NCBI GenBank assembly: GCA_025603075.1
Contig: MU626260.1
Coordinates: forward strand, 275,380-339,379
Source: Neoconidiobolus thromboides FSU 785
Taxonomy: Eukaryota; Entomophthoromycota; Entomophthoromycetes; Entomophthorales; Neoconidiobolaceae
DNA: 64,000 nt
Direction: 5' to 3'
Shown: one piece after another, positions 13,138 to 24,888 of the stretch
How the letters are laid out: every line of letters begins with the position of its first letter
Numbering within the stretch: the first letter of the stretch is position 1
Notes under the pieces: model-generated
Database searches by the model: none
What the model saw: only the letters and a program-made list of their open reading frames with translations
What the model was told of the DNA's origin: nothing
Made by a program: the position numbers and the translations under genes

Positions 13138-13209
13138 TCTCGGGTAGTATAGTGGTGAGTATCCCCGCCTGTCACGCGGGAGACCGGGGTTCAATTCCCC
13201 GCTCGAGAG
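13138..13209 (+). tRNA. tRNA-Asp (GTC)
   Basis: Complete 72-nt cloverleaf. Acceptor TCTCGGG pairs with CTCGAGA. The D arm has TAGTATAGTGGTGAGTA, the anticodon loop CTGTCAC reads GTC, and the T arm is GGGG-TTCAATT-CCCC. A T-run follows downstream. Confidence 0.97.
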
Positions 13210-13585
13210 TCTTCTTTTTAAAACTTAAATTGTAAAAATAACATTCTTATAATATTTCAACAGATATCAACGTGTTTCATTTTCAGTCTACGATTCTTCA
13301 TCGCTTGTTTATTAGTTATACCATCAATAATCTAAAATTTCAAAGATGTCCTAGTATTGCTACAAATAATTTTACCATTTCGTTCATTTTCTATCCAACA
13401 TAAAATTTTAAAACATTATATACGAATGTCTATTTGTTTAATTTTGCTAATTTTCTAGTTAATAGCGCTTAATAAATGAAAGCAAATAAAACCAAAATAC
13501 TTTCATACAATAAACCATCTTGTAGTCATGAAATAATTTAAATACAATTTTTCTTATATAGCTTGAAGGCATCATAGACTAAATA

Positions 13586-13686
13586 TGGGGATGCATTTTT
13601 TTGTTTAGGAACTTATTAATAATCTTTCCACTCAAATAGCGTTTGAAAAATGGAAAAAGTAATGAAGTCAAAAAGAACATCCCCCT
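13586..13686 (+). mobile_element. MITE copy 6
   Basis: TATGGGGATG left end and CATCCCCCTATA right end, core TCAAATAGCGTTTGAAAAA. Both flanks show the TA dinucleotide. Confidence 0.9.
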
Positions 13687-15332
13687 ATATTGAGTAATTA
13701 AAAAGTTAAATAGCTGACGCGTTTAGTTTCCAACGTCCTCAAGCTGTGTAAGAAAAAGTATGTTTAAATTATTTTAGTAACATTGGTATTAAAACTTGAC
13801 ACAATTTCTTTGGTACTTTCATCTTACTTTTTCTATAATTTTAACGAGTTCCACCCTATAGCCAATGACCAACCTCACTATAAACCTTCAGTTAGAATTT
13901 CGAAGCAAACTCAGATTTCCAATATTTAATTCTCAACGGGAAATTTACTAAACGGAAATATCTTACGATTACTTTAAAGCCTCAAATATCAACATTAAAT
14001 TATGTTAGATTATTTCTAAACAGGTTAACTCATATCAATTTGATTTTCTAAATTTAATATTAACACTTACCCGTTAAAGACTAAATGGTTCCAAACTATG
14101 TTATTATTTAACCGGTATCCTTTTAAATATCTACTATTTTGAGTTATGAAAATTAGGGGTATTGAGTAAATGTTAGAGCTGTTCTTTGACTTGTATTATA
14201 GTTTATATATTGATAAAAATATTAATAATAATGAAAAGCTAACTTTTAAAAAAGGATAAAAACTTCCCAATCCTACTTTTTTATTATTGACATTATCTTA
14301 CGATTTAGCTCGAGGTATCGATTATCAAATCTTTGCTTATTTTAGATAATAATTTTTTTACATTATTTACAAGTATTTTATCGAACTGTTCTATACAATA
14401 GATTAGATAAGGTAGGGATAGTATTTTATTAATATAATATAAAAATATAAAAATTAACTTATTTCATTTTAGATCTTAAATTAGTCATTTTTAATAAGCC
14501 AAGAGTTAGGTATTATTTTTTATCTACATTAAACAAACAAGATATTTTTCATATATAGTAAAACAGTTTATATGTAATATTAAATAGTCGTTTTTTATTA
14601 ATTTTTTAATTTCTGATACTAAATTACCATATTTTATGAAATAAGGGAGATTGTGACGCCATAGCTAATGGCCAATTAAAGACAAAAAGACTAAAAGGAA
14701 AGTTCAAATTAGAAACTGAGGGTGGAAGTAAAAAAGCGGAATAATTGAGTTCCTCAAAAGGACCAGATTCCCAAAAAATTGTCAAAAAGTTAAAACTACA
14801 ACTTAAAAATAATCAGTTGAAAAAATACATTAAAATATCTAATCAATTGATTAATTTAATATATTAAAATCTATTGAAATCAAAATTAAACTTTATAGTA
14901 TCTAAATAGTGGCTTTAAAATATTAAATGATGAGGTTAACTAAATATTAAGTATTTTATTATAATTAATAAGTTTTAGGCTAATTTTTTTACTTTTATTT
15001 ACTAACTTTAAATATTTTAAGTCAATAAAAAAATGCGAAGTTGATCCGAAGTGAAACTAAAAATTCTATTTTTTAGAACAATCCTTTAGTTATTGGAATT
15101 GTTACATGTTCTATTTATTAGGCAACTTTATTTTTATCACTTCAAATCAAAATAATTTAAAAATAACATTGGATATATTTATAAACTACTACCCAATCAA
15201 ATCAATTTGATTCGTAATGATTTCATAATTTATAAAACTGCTCAGCTTTGTCATTGAGAAATCATCCAACATCTTTTTACTAATTTACAAAATCTTATCG
15301 AATGATTTGTCGACTCAATGGATAAATTTTAG

Positions 15333-15340
15333 TATAAAAA
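15333..15340 (+). promoter_or_regulatory. TATA-like box upstream of the C2H2 gene
   Basis: TATAAAAA about 100 nt before the ATG at 15436. It is the only strong TATA-like sequence close to this start. Confidence 0.4.
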
Positions 15341-15435
15341 GCTAAGCAAAGAAAGGGAATAATCATTTTTCTTTTTATATTTTTTTAAATCGAATCTACA
15401 TCGATTAGTAATCATTCTACATCAAGCAACTAATT

Positions 15436-16371
15436 ATGCCTGATAGCTTATTAACATACAGTCATAACATAAACAGATCATATTATACTCACAATCCTGA
15501 ATACAAATTGGACAACCATACAAGTCAAAGAGACAATAGCAATCCACAGGATTTAGAGTCAACATACAACAAAGACAATTATACAGTATATCCAACCCAA
15601 AATATACAAAATTTAGGTTACAATATATATGCTGATAATTTGAACCAAATGTATCCGCATTATTTGCCTGGTTATGTGAACAACAATGATAAGCAAATAT
15701 CCCATCAATATTCTAATAGTGTACAAAATGAAGTTAAAACGGAAGAGATATCCCCACCTATTCACTCAGACTATGATATTAATCATAATTTGAAATCAAC
15801 TCTATCAGTCCCTACCCCTGTCCTTGATAATCAGCATTCACCACAAAACATAAACCGAGGTTTCGAAATGAATAGTATGCCATCAAGATCGCTGAATTAT
15901 GATGTCAACGCTCCATATAATTTACCGCTTATCAATAGCTATAACGGAATGAGTCAATCATCTCAGTTCTATTCCCAAAGCATATTCATGAACCCATACC
16001 AAGTGATGCAGCCTGCTAGTTACCCTGGATTAACTAATACAATCCCTATGATAAAAGAGCCTATTCTACCTATCCCACAAAAGCTTCACAACGAACAGCC
16101 TCATAGTAGTGACTATAACAAAAAATTTAATCAAATTGCTTCCAGCCCTACTAGTACAACTCGTAAGAGAAGTGGACCATTACCTAAGATTATCCCATGT
16201 TCTCATCCCGGATGTGAGAAAAAGTTTAGTAGACTTTATAATATGAAGGCGCATTTGGAAATCCATAACCCAGTTCGTATCAAGCAATTTCAATGTCATA
16301 TATGTTCTCGTCGGTTTTCTAGAAAGCACGATCTCACGCGTCATATCAAAGTAATCCACAAGGCTCTTTAA
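15436..16371 (+). CDS. C2H2 zinc-finger transcription factor with two C-terminal fingers
   Basis: Single-exon 311-residue protein. The first ~240 residues are low-complexity Asn/Tyr/Ser/Pro/Gln-rich, as in fungal activation regions. The C-terminus carries two adjacent fingers: CSHPGCEKKFSRLYNMKAHL (first Cys at about residue 255), then CHICSRRFSRKHDLTRHIKV, separated by a linker longer than the classic TGEKP. A basic stretch (TTRKRSGPLPK) precedes them. Two fingers of the form FSRLYNMKAH / FSRKHDLTRH resemble the DNA-binding end of Crz1/Prz1-like and related fungal regulators, but the calcineurin docking context cannot be confirmed, so no orthologue is named. Confidence 0.8.
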   Translation: MPDSLLTYSHNINRSYYTHNPEYKLDNHTSQRDNSNPQDLESTYNKDNYTVYPTQNIQNLGYNIYADNLNQMYPHYLPGYVNNNDKQISHQYSNSVQNEVKTEEISPPIHSDYDINHNLKSTLSVPTPVLDNQHSPQNINRGFEMNSMPSRSLNYDVNAPYNLPLINSYNGMSQSSQFYSQSIFMNPYQVMQPASYPGLTNTIPMIKEPILPIPQKLHNEQPHSSDYNKKFNQIASSPTSTTRKRSGPLPKIIPCSHPGCEKKFSRLYNMKAHLEIHNPVRIKQFQCHICSRRFSRKHDLTRHIKVIHKAL

Positions 16372-17958
16372 TTGCTAATTGCTTTACTCTAGTGTAATTT
16401 TAATATTATTTAACTTGCTAATTAAATTTCTTCAATTGTACATATTTTAATTAAAGATAATTTATACAATATCATAGTTAATTTCTTTGTGGAGTATTTT
16501 TCTAGAGTGACTGTTTTTTTGATGTCTAAGGAATATTCATAAATTATACTGTAATTCTTTTAAAATACTTGGTTATTAATTGGTCAAGTTTTAAAGTTTA
16601 TCCTTGACTCATCTTGGAATAATTTAAAGTCAAAAAATATGAGATCCCAAAAAAAATCAACTAAACGGAAAATAGTTAAAAAAATTTGTTAATAAAGTGG
16701 CTAAATTATTCAAGTTCTAAAATTGATAAATCAAATTAAATAGAAATATATTTTATATAAAATCAAAAAATTTATTTCAATTATTTTAGCATAAATAGTG
16801 ATATAAAAAATATGTTTATTCTATAAATTATAGTTTAAGATCAAGATATTGATATTCTTTCTTTTTCTAATAGGCTAAATAGTAATAAATTTGATATAAA
16901 AGCTTTAGTTTATAAATTAATTTTTATAGTTTTTTATTCATTTAAATGATTTTTATTTAATTAAAGTAAAATGGTACAAACAGAACATTTACTTATTAAA
17001 TACAACAAATTACGCCTAAATTATATATTATATAGCAATAAAAGATATTTAAAGTAATTGTAGAATTTATCTAAAAAACTGTTAATATAATGACAATTTT
17101 TGATAGAGGCTTTTGATGAACACTGATTCTAACGTTAAGAATTATTTAATATTCTATTTAAAATAATTGAACAAAATTAATATATTCTATTTATAAAAAA
17201 TGTAAGATAAGGATAGTATAGTAATAAATCTATAGTTAATTTATACTAATTGAGCTGTGACAATAAATGGTGGAGTGAAGACACCTCCATTTATTATCTT
17301 GGATTTTAAAAACTAAGGCTTTTTGTGAAGTTGTGTAAGAATGTATAGGTAATTGGAAAGAATAAAACAAGTATAGGGATAATGTTAAAGTTACTATGGA
17401 GGCAAGATGGTGCAGAATGCGGCTAAACAATAAAAAGGGGCTTTTAATTATTTATTGGTGACTTTAAGGTAACCGTGATTAACATGATGGCTTAATTGTT
17501 GTAAAACAGTTCTTTTAATATGTTATTTTTAAATTTATCATTAAAATTATCATGTATCTTTTTTATATAACATTTGTTATTTTGTTTTTAAGTTTGACTA
17601 TTTTTTTATGATAAAGTAGATTTTTTGAATGCTTTTCAATGTCATTGTGCTTTTTTAGTATATTTAATATGAGGATATGTTTTTGTGTTTAAGTATTTTA
17701 CTAACAATTTTCCGACTCAAATGACATTTAAAGAATGGAAAAATTGATAAAGCTAAAAAGAACACTCCCCTATATTCTGTTTTTATATCAGGAAGGTGAT
17801 GACAATTCATTTATTTTTATAACTTTAGCAAATAAATACTTGCTTAAAAAGCCTTTGTTTTTTAAGAGATTAAAGAGCCAATAACAACATTTAAAAAACA
17901 ATCCCACTGTAATTTGAAAAAATAAAACAAAAGATTGATTTGGCTTTGAAAATATAAG
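16372..17958. other. Intergenic with one MITE and a short hairpin
   Basis: No supported gene. Contains MITE copy 7 (17670-17771) and an imperfect inverted repeat at 17262-17297 (AATAAATGG near one end, CCATTTATT at the other). A minus-strand open frame at 17236-17430 overlaps the hairpin and has no recognisable features. Confidence 0.5.
17670..17771 (+). mobile_element. MITE copy 7
   Basis: ATATGAGGATATG left end and CACTCCCCTATA right end, with a diverged core TCAAATGACATTTAAAGAA. Confidence 0.8.
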
Positions 17959-20045
17959 ATGGGTAAAAGAAACAAAAAGAACTCAATAAAAGAAAAAGAA
18001 GTGGATAATGAAGTGGATAAAAAAGAACATAGCATAAAGAGTAGTCAGAGTTATCTTAAATTTATTAGCTTAATTCAATCAAATCGGAACATGATGCGTT
18101 TAAAAGATAGAAAGGATGTACCAGAGTTGTAAGTATACTATTACTATTTTAGTGTTATTTGTTCAACCCAATATTAGTTATGTAACACAAACTGTAGTTC
18201 CAGAAATTCATAGGTTAGCCGATGAATTTTTAAAAGCGGTTGACGCCAAGCTTCCAAAATTGGATGAGGAGCCAAAAGAGATCACTGAGTCAAAGGATAA
18301 TAATGATAAGAAAGTAAATAGTGATAAGAAAGGAAATGAAAAGAAAGCAAGTGATAAAAAAGCGAAAGATAAGAAAGCTAATGGTGACAAGAAGGCAAAT
18401 GATAATAAAAAAGGAAACGATGATAAAAAAATAAATGATGAATTTATAGATGAAGAAGAAATAATAACCGAAGTTAAGAAAGTAGTATCTATATATAATT
18501 AAAAAAATATAACTAATATTAAATAGGAAGAACTTACATTACAATTTGGACATATCAATATTGCAAGGAAAGCTACCTTGAAGCAGCTTTGTTGCGTTAT
18601 CCTTCCAGTTGATGTGAAAGCAATTTATCAAGATTGTGAGTTATTTTATTTTGTTTCAATACACTTTATTTATATTTTAATTATAAGATTTATTAGATTC
18701 ATTTCAAGAATTAATTTACAAATGCCACAGTTGTGGAGTTAAAATCATTTATGCTTTAAATACAAGATATTTGAATAAAAGGTATTCAAAAATATATAAA
18801 GATTGTTATTCCATACAAAGCATTGGGGTGCCACTCAAATTTCAAGACTTGAAAGAGTTTCAAGAGTTAGATAGGGTATGTAGTAGATTACGTTACCATT
18901 ATGTTATGGAATTTAGTAAAAAAAGTATATATCCAAATAAATATAAACAGAGTCCATTATGGGTTGCAGCATACTATGGGATAACATGTCCAAATATCAT
19001 TTATCAATGTTTAAGTCATGATCGTAAACAGTTGTTACATAGAGATTATCAATACAAATGTACACCATTAGAAATAGCATATAGACGAAATCAAACGTTT
19101 TTTATTAGAATGTTTGAAAAATTGATTGACAAAGAATTACCAATTGACGAAGAAGGGGAAAAAGAAAAACTTAATCAATTAGTAGCTTCTTATTTTTCAG
19201 TCAATAGCAATATATTATGTAACGAAAATGATAAGCCAAGGCCATTAAGTTTTGTTCCAGATCCAATGAATTTAAAATTTATCAATGACAATTATTCAAC
19301 TTCGAACATAATAACATTAACTGGAAGAATGGATAGTAGAGAAATCAGTGAAAGGTTTTTTAGATTATACTTTTATAATCAAAATTTATTCAATACTTTG
19401 ATTTCAAAAATATTACCACCCCACCATCGCAGGCTAGCTTGGATTGTCACAAGGTTTGCGTTAGTATCTAAAGATCCAGCTACTCTCGTTGCAGCATTAA
19501 ATTATTATAATTTAAGGTTTTCAAATGTATTATATAACCATTGTAATTTAATCACACGTAGTAAAACAAGTTCCTTATTTAAACCCATGAGTATAATTAA
19601 TAATAATGTCGTCAAAGAATATGATTTAAGCTCTGAAACACTGTTAGTGTTAGCAGCAAAAATGAATTTACAAGATCAGGTTTTAATTATACTAATACAT
19701 ATCTTAAAAATATATTCTAACAAAATAAATTACGCTTTTCCTTTTTCAAGTCATATGGTATTAACTAATAGAGCTGTTACCCCTTACGACGATGGTAGAG
19801 TCAACTATAAATATTTAAAAGATGTGTTACCTATGCATTATTTTAACAAAAGAGATTCAGATGGATTCAATGCAATTGACTATGCAGTTAAATTCAATAT
19901 GACCTATGTCATCCCCTGGTTTGTTTATTATTTAGGGTTCTCTTCAGGTTTTGGTAACCCACTTACTGTCTCTTTTGATAAACCTTTATTTGAAAGACCC
20001 CCTTTCGATAAATCTTCATTTGATAAACCCTTTTCTTTTTTATAA
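17959..20045 (+). CDS. Unrecognised protein: Lys-rich N-terminal half, ankyrin-like C-terminal half
   Basis: Four exons, 17959-18128, 18178-18481, 18527-18635 and 18688-20045, keep one frame across three introns and give about 646 residues. The N-terminus is basic (MGKRNKKNSIKEKEV). Exon 2 contains a ~70-residue imperfect DKK repeat (NSDKKGNEKKASDKKAKDKK). Exon 4 begins with an isolated CHSCG motif. Two ankyrin-like stretches follow (SPLWVAAYYGITCPNIIYQC...CTPLEIAYRRNQ and SETLLVLAAKMNLQDQVLII...DGFNAIDYAVKFNM). The last ~25 residues are a short FDKP-type repeat. The first intron needs the second of two possible AG acceptors, since the first leads to a stop. Function unknown; the ankyrin assignment is tentative. 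Confidence 0.65.
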
Positions 20046-20353
20046 AGTTTTGTTTGGTAGATTTGGTACTTTCTATTTATATTAATTTCAATTGTACCTT
20101 TATTTCGATTTTACTACTGTTGATAAAATAAAAATAAGCTCATTTGCTCATTTCGGTCTCATCCTTATTTAATCGAATTGGAGAGGAATCCCGATTTGAT
20201 AATACTTTACAAACTTAGAATGATAAAGTGGAATTATCTGAAAACTTGAACAATTAATTAAGCACAAATAAAACAAACTGTTACTGTTATTAAATTCATG
20301 TAGTATATGTAATTAAATATTTAGTTTAGTGTGAACTATCATGAGATCACGAA

Positions 20354-20427
20354 GTTTCCGTGGTGTAGTTGGTTATCACATCTGTCTAACACACAGAAGG
20401 TCTCCAGTTCGAATCTGGACGGAAACA
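20354..20427 (+). tRNA. tRNA-Val (AAC)
   Basis: Complete 74-nt cloverleaf. Acceptor GTTTCCG/CGGAAAC, D arm TGTAGTTGGTTATCACA, anticodon loop TCTAACAC with AAC, T arm TCCAG-TTCGAAT-CTGGA. Confidence 0.97.
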
Positions 20428-20767
20428 TTTTTGACATTTGTCCATATTTAAAAATGGTGATAAATTAATATGGAGATCAAGCTGCTTTATTTTTGTTGAA
20501 TGTGTTTCTGTGGAAGCTTTATTTGATATGAATGTCAAGAGAAAAATGATATAATAATATCAAAGGATAATGCCATCGTCTAGTTTTTTTTAGTAAATTT
20601 AGTCCAATCGAATAGTTTAATAGGTTTTATTAATGTAAATAAGTAACATTTGGTCCATCATATGTGAAGTTCAGAGCTATATTAAGCAATTACTAGAGCA
20701 TCATTTGACACTAGTTAGCTAAATGATTTTAAGAAACTATTATAAAAAAACGATGGCAAAAGAATAA

Positions 20768-20775
20768 TATAAAAA
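20768..20775 (+). promoter_or_regulatory. TATA-like box of the subtilisin gene
   Basis: TATAAAAA 31 nt before the first ATG at 20807. The spacing leaves a very short 5' leader and supports that ATG over any upstream start. Confidence 0.45.
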
Positions 20776-20806
20776 GGATAAAGATTAAGTGATAAATAAT
20801 TTTAAA

Positions 20807-21973
20807 ATGAGATCTACTATTTTTATAACAAGTATTTTACTTCTAAAGTCCATTGTTTTGGCTAATCTTGCTCCCCTTCATTCCCCTACTAATGGTAATA
20901 TAGTTGATCAAAGTTACATTATCAATCTTAAGCCAAATACAAAATCCAGTTTAGATGCTCATGTTAATTATGTCAAGTCCTTATTTATTGAGCGTAATGG
21001 TATAAATAAGATCCAAGATGTTTATAATCATATTGGAAAATCGTACAGTGCTTATTTGACTGAAGATGTGTTGCAAAAGGTTCGTAGCCTGAGTGATGTT
21101 GCTTTTATCGAAAAAAATGTCAAAGTTAAATTAGATTCCGTCCAAACAAATGCCCCATGGGGTATATCTCGCATTTCCCAACGTAATTTTACTAATACAT
21201 TTACTTACACTTATGACGGAAATGGTGAAGGTGTAACTGTCTATGTCATTGATAGTGGTATTTTGATAACTCATCCAGAGTTTGAAGGAAGAGCTAAATT
21301 TGGTGCAAGGTTTACTACAGACACTGATGATGATGGAGATGGTCTTGGTCATGGTACCCACTGTGCTGGTACTGTAGGCTCAAAAACTTATGGAGTAGCA
21401 AAAAAAGTAAATTTAGTAGCCGTTAAAGTCTTTGATAATGATGGCAATGGTAATTTTGCTAATATTATTTCTGCTATAAACTGGGTTGTTGGTGATAAAA
21501 GGGGTGCAAAAGGTAATGTTATTAGTATGTCCCTTGGTGGTCCTGTTTCAGAATCTGTTAATTCAGCTATTGAAACTGCTTATCAAAAAGGGTTTGTGAT
21601 TGTTGTTTCTGCTGGTAATGATAGTAGAGACGCATGTACTAAGTCACCCGCTTCTTCTCCTAGTGCTATAACTGTAGCTGCATCGACTGCTAATGATGAT
21701 GTATGGAGCCTCTCAAATACTGGCAAATGTGTCGATATATTTGCCCCTGGCTCACTTATAGTTTCTACTTACAATGATGGTAAAACAGATACCCTTTCTG
21801 GCACCTCTATGTCTACGCCACATGTTGCTGGGCTTGCTGCTTATTATCTTTCGAAAGAAGTTTTAACTAATTCCCAAATAACTCAAAAGATTTTAAAGAC
21901 CGCAACAAAAGATGCTATCAAGAAAAACAAACCAGATACAGTTAATCTTTTAGCTTACAACAATATTGTTTAA
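20807..21973 (+). CDS. Secreted subtilisin-like serine protease (proteinase K type, S8A)
   Basis: Single-exon preproenzyme of 388 residues from the ATG at 20807; the frame extends 18 nt upstream only through a GTG. In order: signal peptide (MRSTIFITSILLLKSIVLA), an I9 inhibitor propeptide (QSYIINLKPN...VAFIEKNVKVKL), then the S8 domain starting near NAPWGISRISQR. The catalytic triad is Asp149 (VYVIDSG), His185 (GHGTHCAGT) and Ser334 (SGTSMSTPHVAG), and the oxyanion Asn lies in VVSAGNDS. Spacing matches proteinase K-like fungal proteases, which digest extracellular protein and, in insect-associated fungi, cuticle. A complete, apparently active gene. MITE copy 8 starts 215 bp after the stop. 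Confidence 0.95.
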   Translation: MRSTIFITSILLLKSIVLANLAPLHSPTNGNIVDQSYIINLKPNTKSSLDAHVNYVKSLFIERNGINKIQDVYNHIGKSYSAYLTEDVLQKVRSLSDVAFIEKNVKVKLDSVQTNAPWGISRISQRNFTNTFTYTYDGNGEGVTVYVIDSGILITHPEFEGRAKFGARFTTDTDDDGDGLGHGTHCAGTVGSKTYGVAKKVNLVAVKVFDNDGNGNFANIISAINWVVGDKRGAKGNVISMSLGGPVSESVNSAIETAYQKGFVIVVSAGNDSRDACTKSPASSPSAITVAASTANDDVWSLSNTGKCVDIFAPGSLIVSTYNDGKTDTLSGTSMSTPHVAGLAAYYLSKEVLTNSQITQKILKTATKDAIKKNKPDTVNLLAYNNIV

Positions 21974-22597
21974 ATAAAGTTTATAATCTTATTCTTATGT
22001 CTTCATAAAGTTTGACTATTTAAAAAGCCTTGAAAAGTTATTCTTATTGTTCCTGTGAATGTCAATGGCAGTACCGACAAGGATATATATCGCATAGCTA
22101 TAGTAGTAGCATTTTAAGATTAATATTCCAAGGATGTAAAAAAGCTTGAGTTTAATAGAATAATGCTATAAATCGAAAGTATAGTAATGGGGATGATTTT
22201 TTTGACTTCATTACTTTTTCCACCTTTTAAGCGCTATTCGAGCGGAAAATTTGTTAGTAAAATTCTTAAACGCAAAAATACGTCCCCTAATTGTATATAA
22301 ATTAATGATACAATGATCGATTAAAGAATTAATTGTACTATATATACTATAGGTATGACGATTTAATTGTATAAAGCTAAAATAAAACCAAAGCTTTGAT
22401 AAATAAAACGGACCCAAGATAGTATGCTTTGTATCATTTTTATAAATATTTTTTAAATAGTCTTTTTCTATATTTCACTGATGTTCAAATCCCTATTTTT
22501 TGCAAACTCAACTCAAATTTAGGAGCGTCTGCATAAATAATTAATAGCTATTAAAACTTCGAAATAAAATATCCTTTTTTCATTTAAGTAATTTTTA
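21974..22597. other. Intergenic with MITE copy 8
   Basis: Holds the subtilisin 3' end, a minus-orientation MITE at 22188-22289 and the TAF4 promoter side. The open frame at 22211-22417 is MITE-derived. Confidence 0.5.
22188..22289 (-). mobile_element. MITE copy 8
   Basis: TGGGGATGA left end, GACTTCATTACTTTTTCC, intact core TTAAGCGCTATTCGAGCGG, right end CGTCCCCTA. Confidence 0.9.
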
Positions 22598-24742
22598 ATG
22601 GGTTCAAATCAACAACCACAAGGAAATAATAGCCAAGATAAGCCGAACAAAAAGAGTAGTAAAAACAAGAAAAATGACTTACCAGGTGTACAAAATTTAG
22701 GCCAATTTAGTACTTTCAATACACAGTCAACAGGCCAACAGTTACCACAAAATCCTCCCAATCCACAAAATAATGTTCGCCCTGTTAACAATATATTGCC
22801 GAGAACGGCACTTGGTAGTGGTAATATGCCACCCGGAAGTTTGAAAAATATATACCAAAATATCCCTCAATATAATAATAATTACAACAAATACCCTTTG
22901 ATTAATCAGCATATAACCTCAAGCTATGATTTAAATAATTTAAATATTCTTTCTGCAGTCGCGAAAATTTTACCTCAATATAATTCTGGCAATAGACCTC
23001 TTTCAATAAGAGGTGGTAGTTATACAAATGTCCCAATAATGCCTAATCCAAATTCTTATGTCCCCATTCAGCCCAGTAGATCCAACTCTGCTATCGCTTC
23101 CCCGTCACCAAAGCCTACCAAAGCTAAATCTAAAGTAAACAATAGACAGGCCAATAGCCCAAGTAATGAGACTAGGATTAATTAATTGATTAATTTATTA
23201 ATACATTATTAGGTCAAAAAAATATACCCAAAGCTCAAGCTAAAGCAGCTAATGAAAATTTAACATTTAAGAAATTTTTAGATGATTTACATATAGATGT
23301 CAGTCACAAACTTAAAGACTTGATAAATCGTTTATTAAAAAAAGAGATTGAAACAGATGAATATAGTAGAGAAGCTAGGGATCTTCTTGGTGACAAGTAT
23401 CCTATTTTGACTCAATTGATGAAAAATACTTCGGCTCAGTCTAATTCAGCAAAATCTGAGCCTGTACAATGTTCTAGTACTTCTTTAAATAACCAAGAAC
23501 AACAGGGAAATAATCCGAACTTCAGGCAACATTTTTATTATTATGTAATTTTTCTTAAACTAACGCGTTTAATCTTATAGGCCATTAACTACTACCCAAA
23601 TTAGTAAACCAAGCAGTGCTTACAAACCTCAACCACAGACTCAACAGACCCCATCATCAAATAATCTCAATTCAGTTAACAAAAGGTAATTGCACGATTT
23701 TTATAAAACAACTTTTAAGTTTTAAATTTTATCATATAAACAATAGTACAGGCATTGATTATAAATCATTAACAGACGTTATGGGATCTACTGGAGTGAA
23801 TGTAAAAGAAGAAGCAAATATTATAAAAAAGTCTGCATTAAGTGCTACACCCTATGGGGATACTAGGGTTGATCCTAAAGCACAACAGCATACTGCTACG
23901 CCTCCCTTGCTTCCGTTTATTGATAAAGATATACTTGCTCAAAAAATGAATAGGATTGGTAATTATTTTGCACTAAAATTGGTGATTTATTAAAATTATT
24001 TATAGCAAATCAAAATGGGCTAAATCAAATTGACAGAAAAGTATATGATTTAATTTCATTAGCTGCAGAAGAAAGAGTTAGGTCAGTAATTGAGAGAATG
24101 ATAAGTGCTAGTAAGCATCGAGTTAAAAATCATCAAAATTTCCCTCAACCTGAGGTGAACCCAAATGGAAGGCCAGAATACAAAATACAAGTTAATTTGG
24201 ATAGTAAAAGACATATAACCGTTTTAGAGCGTATTGATAGAGAAGAAGAAAGATTGATGAGACAAAGAATTGAACAAGGGATTGAGTTAGAAGATGATCC
24301 AAAAAGTAAAAGAAGTAAAACAAAGAAAGATAATTCAGCTACCAATCCAAAAAATTTATCAGAAGATAATCGAAAGTTACTAGCTAATCAAACAGCAGCT
24401 TTTGTTACAGGTTCTGTACCTAAATCTTGGATGACGTCAACCCCTATCTCTTCATCACCAAGGTTAAATTCTCCTTTAGTTAAAAATAATTATAAACCTA
24501 CAGTTTCATCGAACCTTGTGCCAAAGCAAACAGCGACCCATGGTTCTAGTCCTTTAGGTAACAAACCTTATTCAACTCTATCTACTCCCTCTACGCCTCG
24601 CTATAACTCTTCTTTTGGAAAAAATGCTCCCCGTGTCCTTACTATTCAAGATGCTTTATTTGTCTTAGAATCTGATCAATTGACTGCACCAGCTTCCAAT
24701 TCTAAAAAGCTTATTATCAGCAAATACTCAAACTTGAATTAA
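22598..24742 (+). CDS. TAF4-family TFIID subunit, copy A
   Basis: Five exons, 22598-23162, 23213-23525, 23581-23685, 23747-23958 and 24006-24742, total 1932 nt and 643 residues. The N-terminus is Asn/Gln/Pro-rich. Exon 2 carries a helical segment (FKKFLDDLHIDVSHKLKDLI...) also found in copy B. Exon 4 begins the conserved TAF4 C-terminal domain (SLTDVMGSTGVNVKEEANII), continued in exon 5 by VYDLISLAAEERVRSVIERM, a charged region, and the closing helix IQDALFVLESD. TAF4 pairs with TAF12 through a histone fold and is a core scaffold of TFIID. Intron 2 appears to be GC-AG (AG|GCAACA ... TATAG); the nearby GT at 23545 would put the next exon out of frame. The gene lies tail to tail with copy B, 146 bp apart. 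Confidence 0.87.
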
Positions 24743-24888
24743 ATTAAAATTTCAAACTGTAATAAAATATTCAATATATAATATTAATTCTTTAATATAA
24801 GTTTTATTAATAAATAGAAACATTAAGCTAAAGGCCACAATAATTAAAAGCTAATTATCATATTAAAGTTAACCTGTAATTTCTGGGA

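Larger units (their letters stand above)
13210..15435. other. Intergenic with one MITE
   Basis: About 2.2 kb with no supported gene. It holds MITE copy 6 (13586-13686). The 3' part is the promoter side of the C2H2 gene, with a TATA-like box listed separately. Confidence 0.5.

Noticed and set aside
17236-17430. Minus-strand open frame with a hydrophobic segment
   Set aside because: Overlaps an inverted repeat and has no recognised motif, splice support or promoter.
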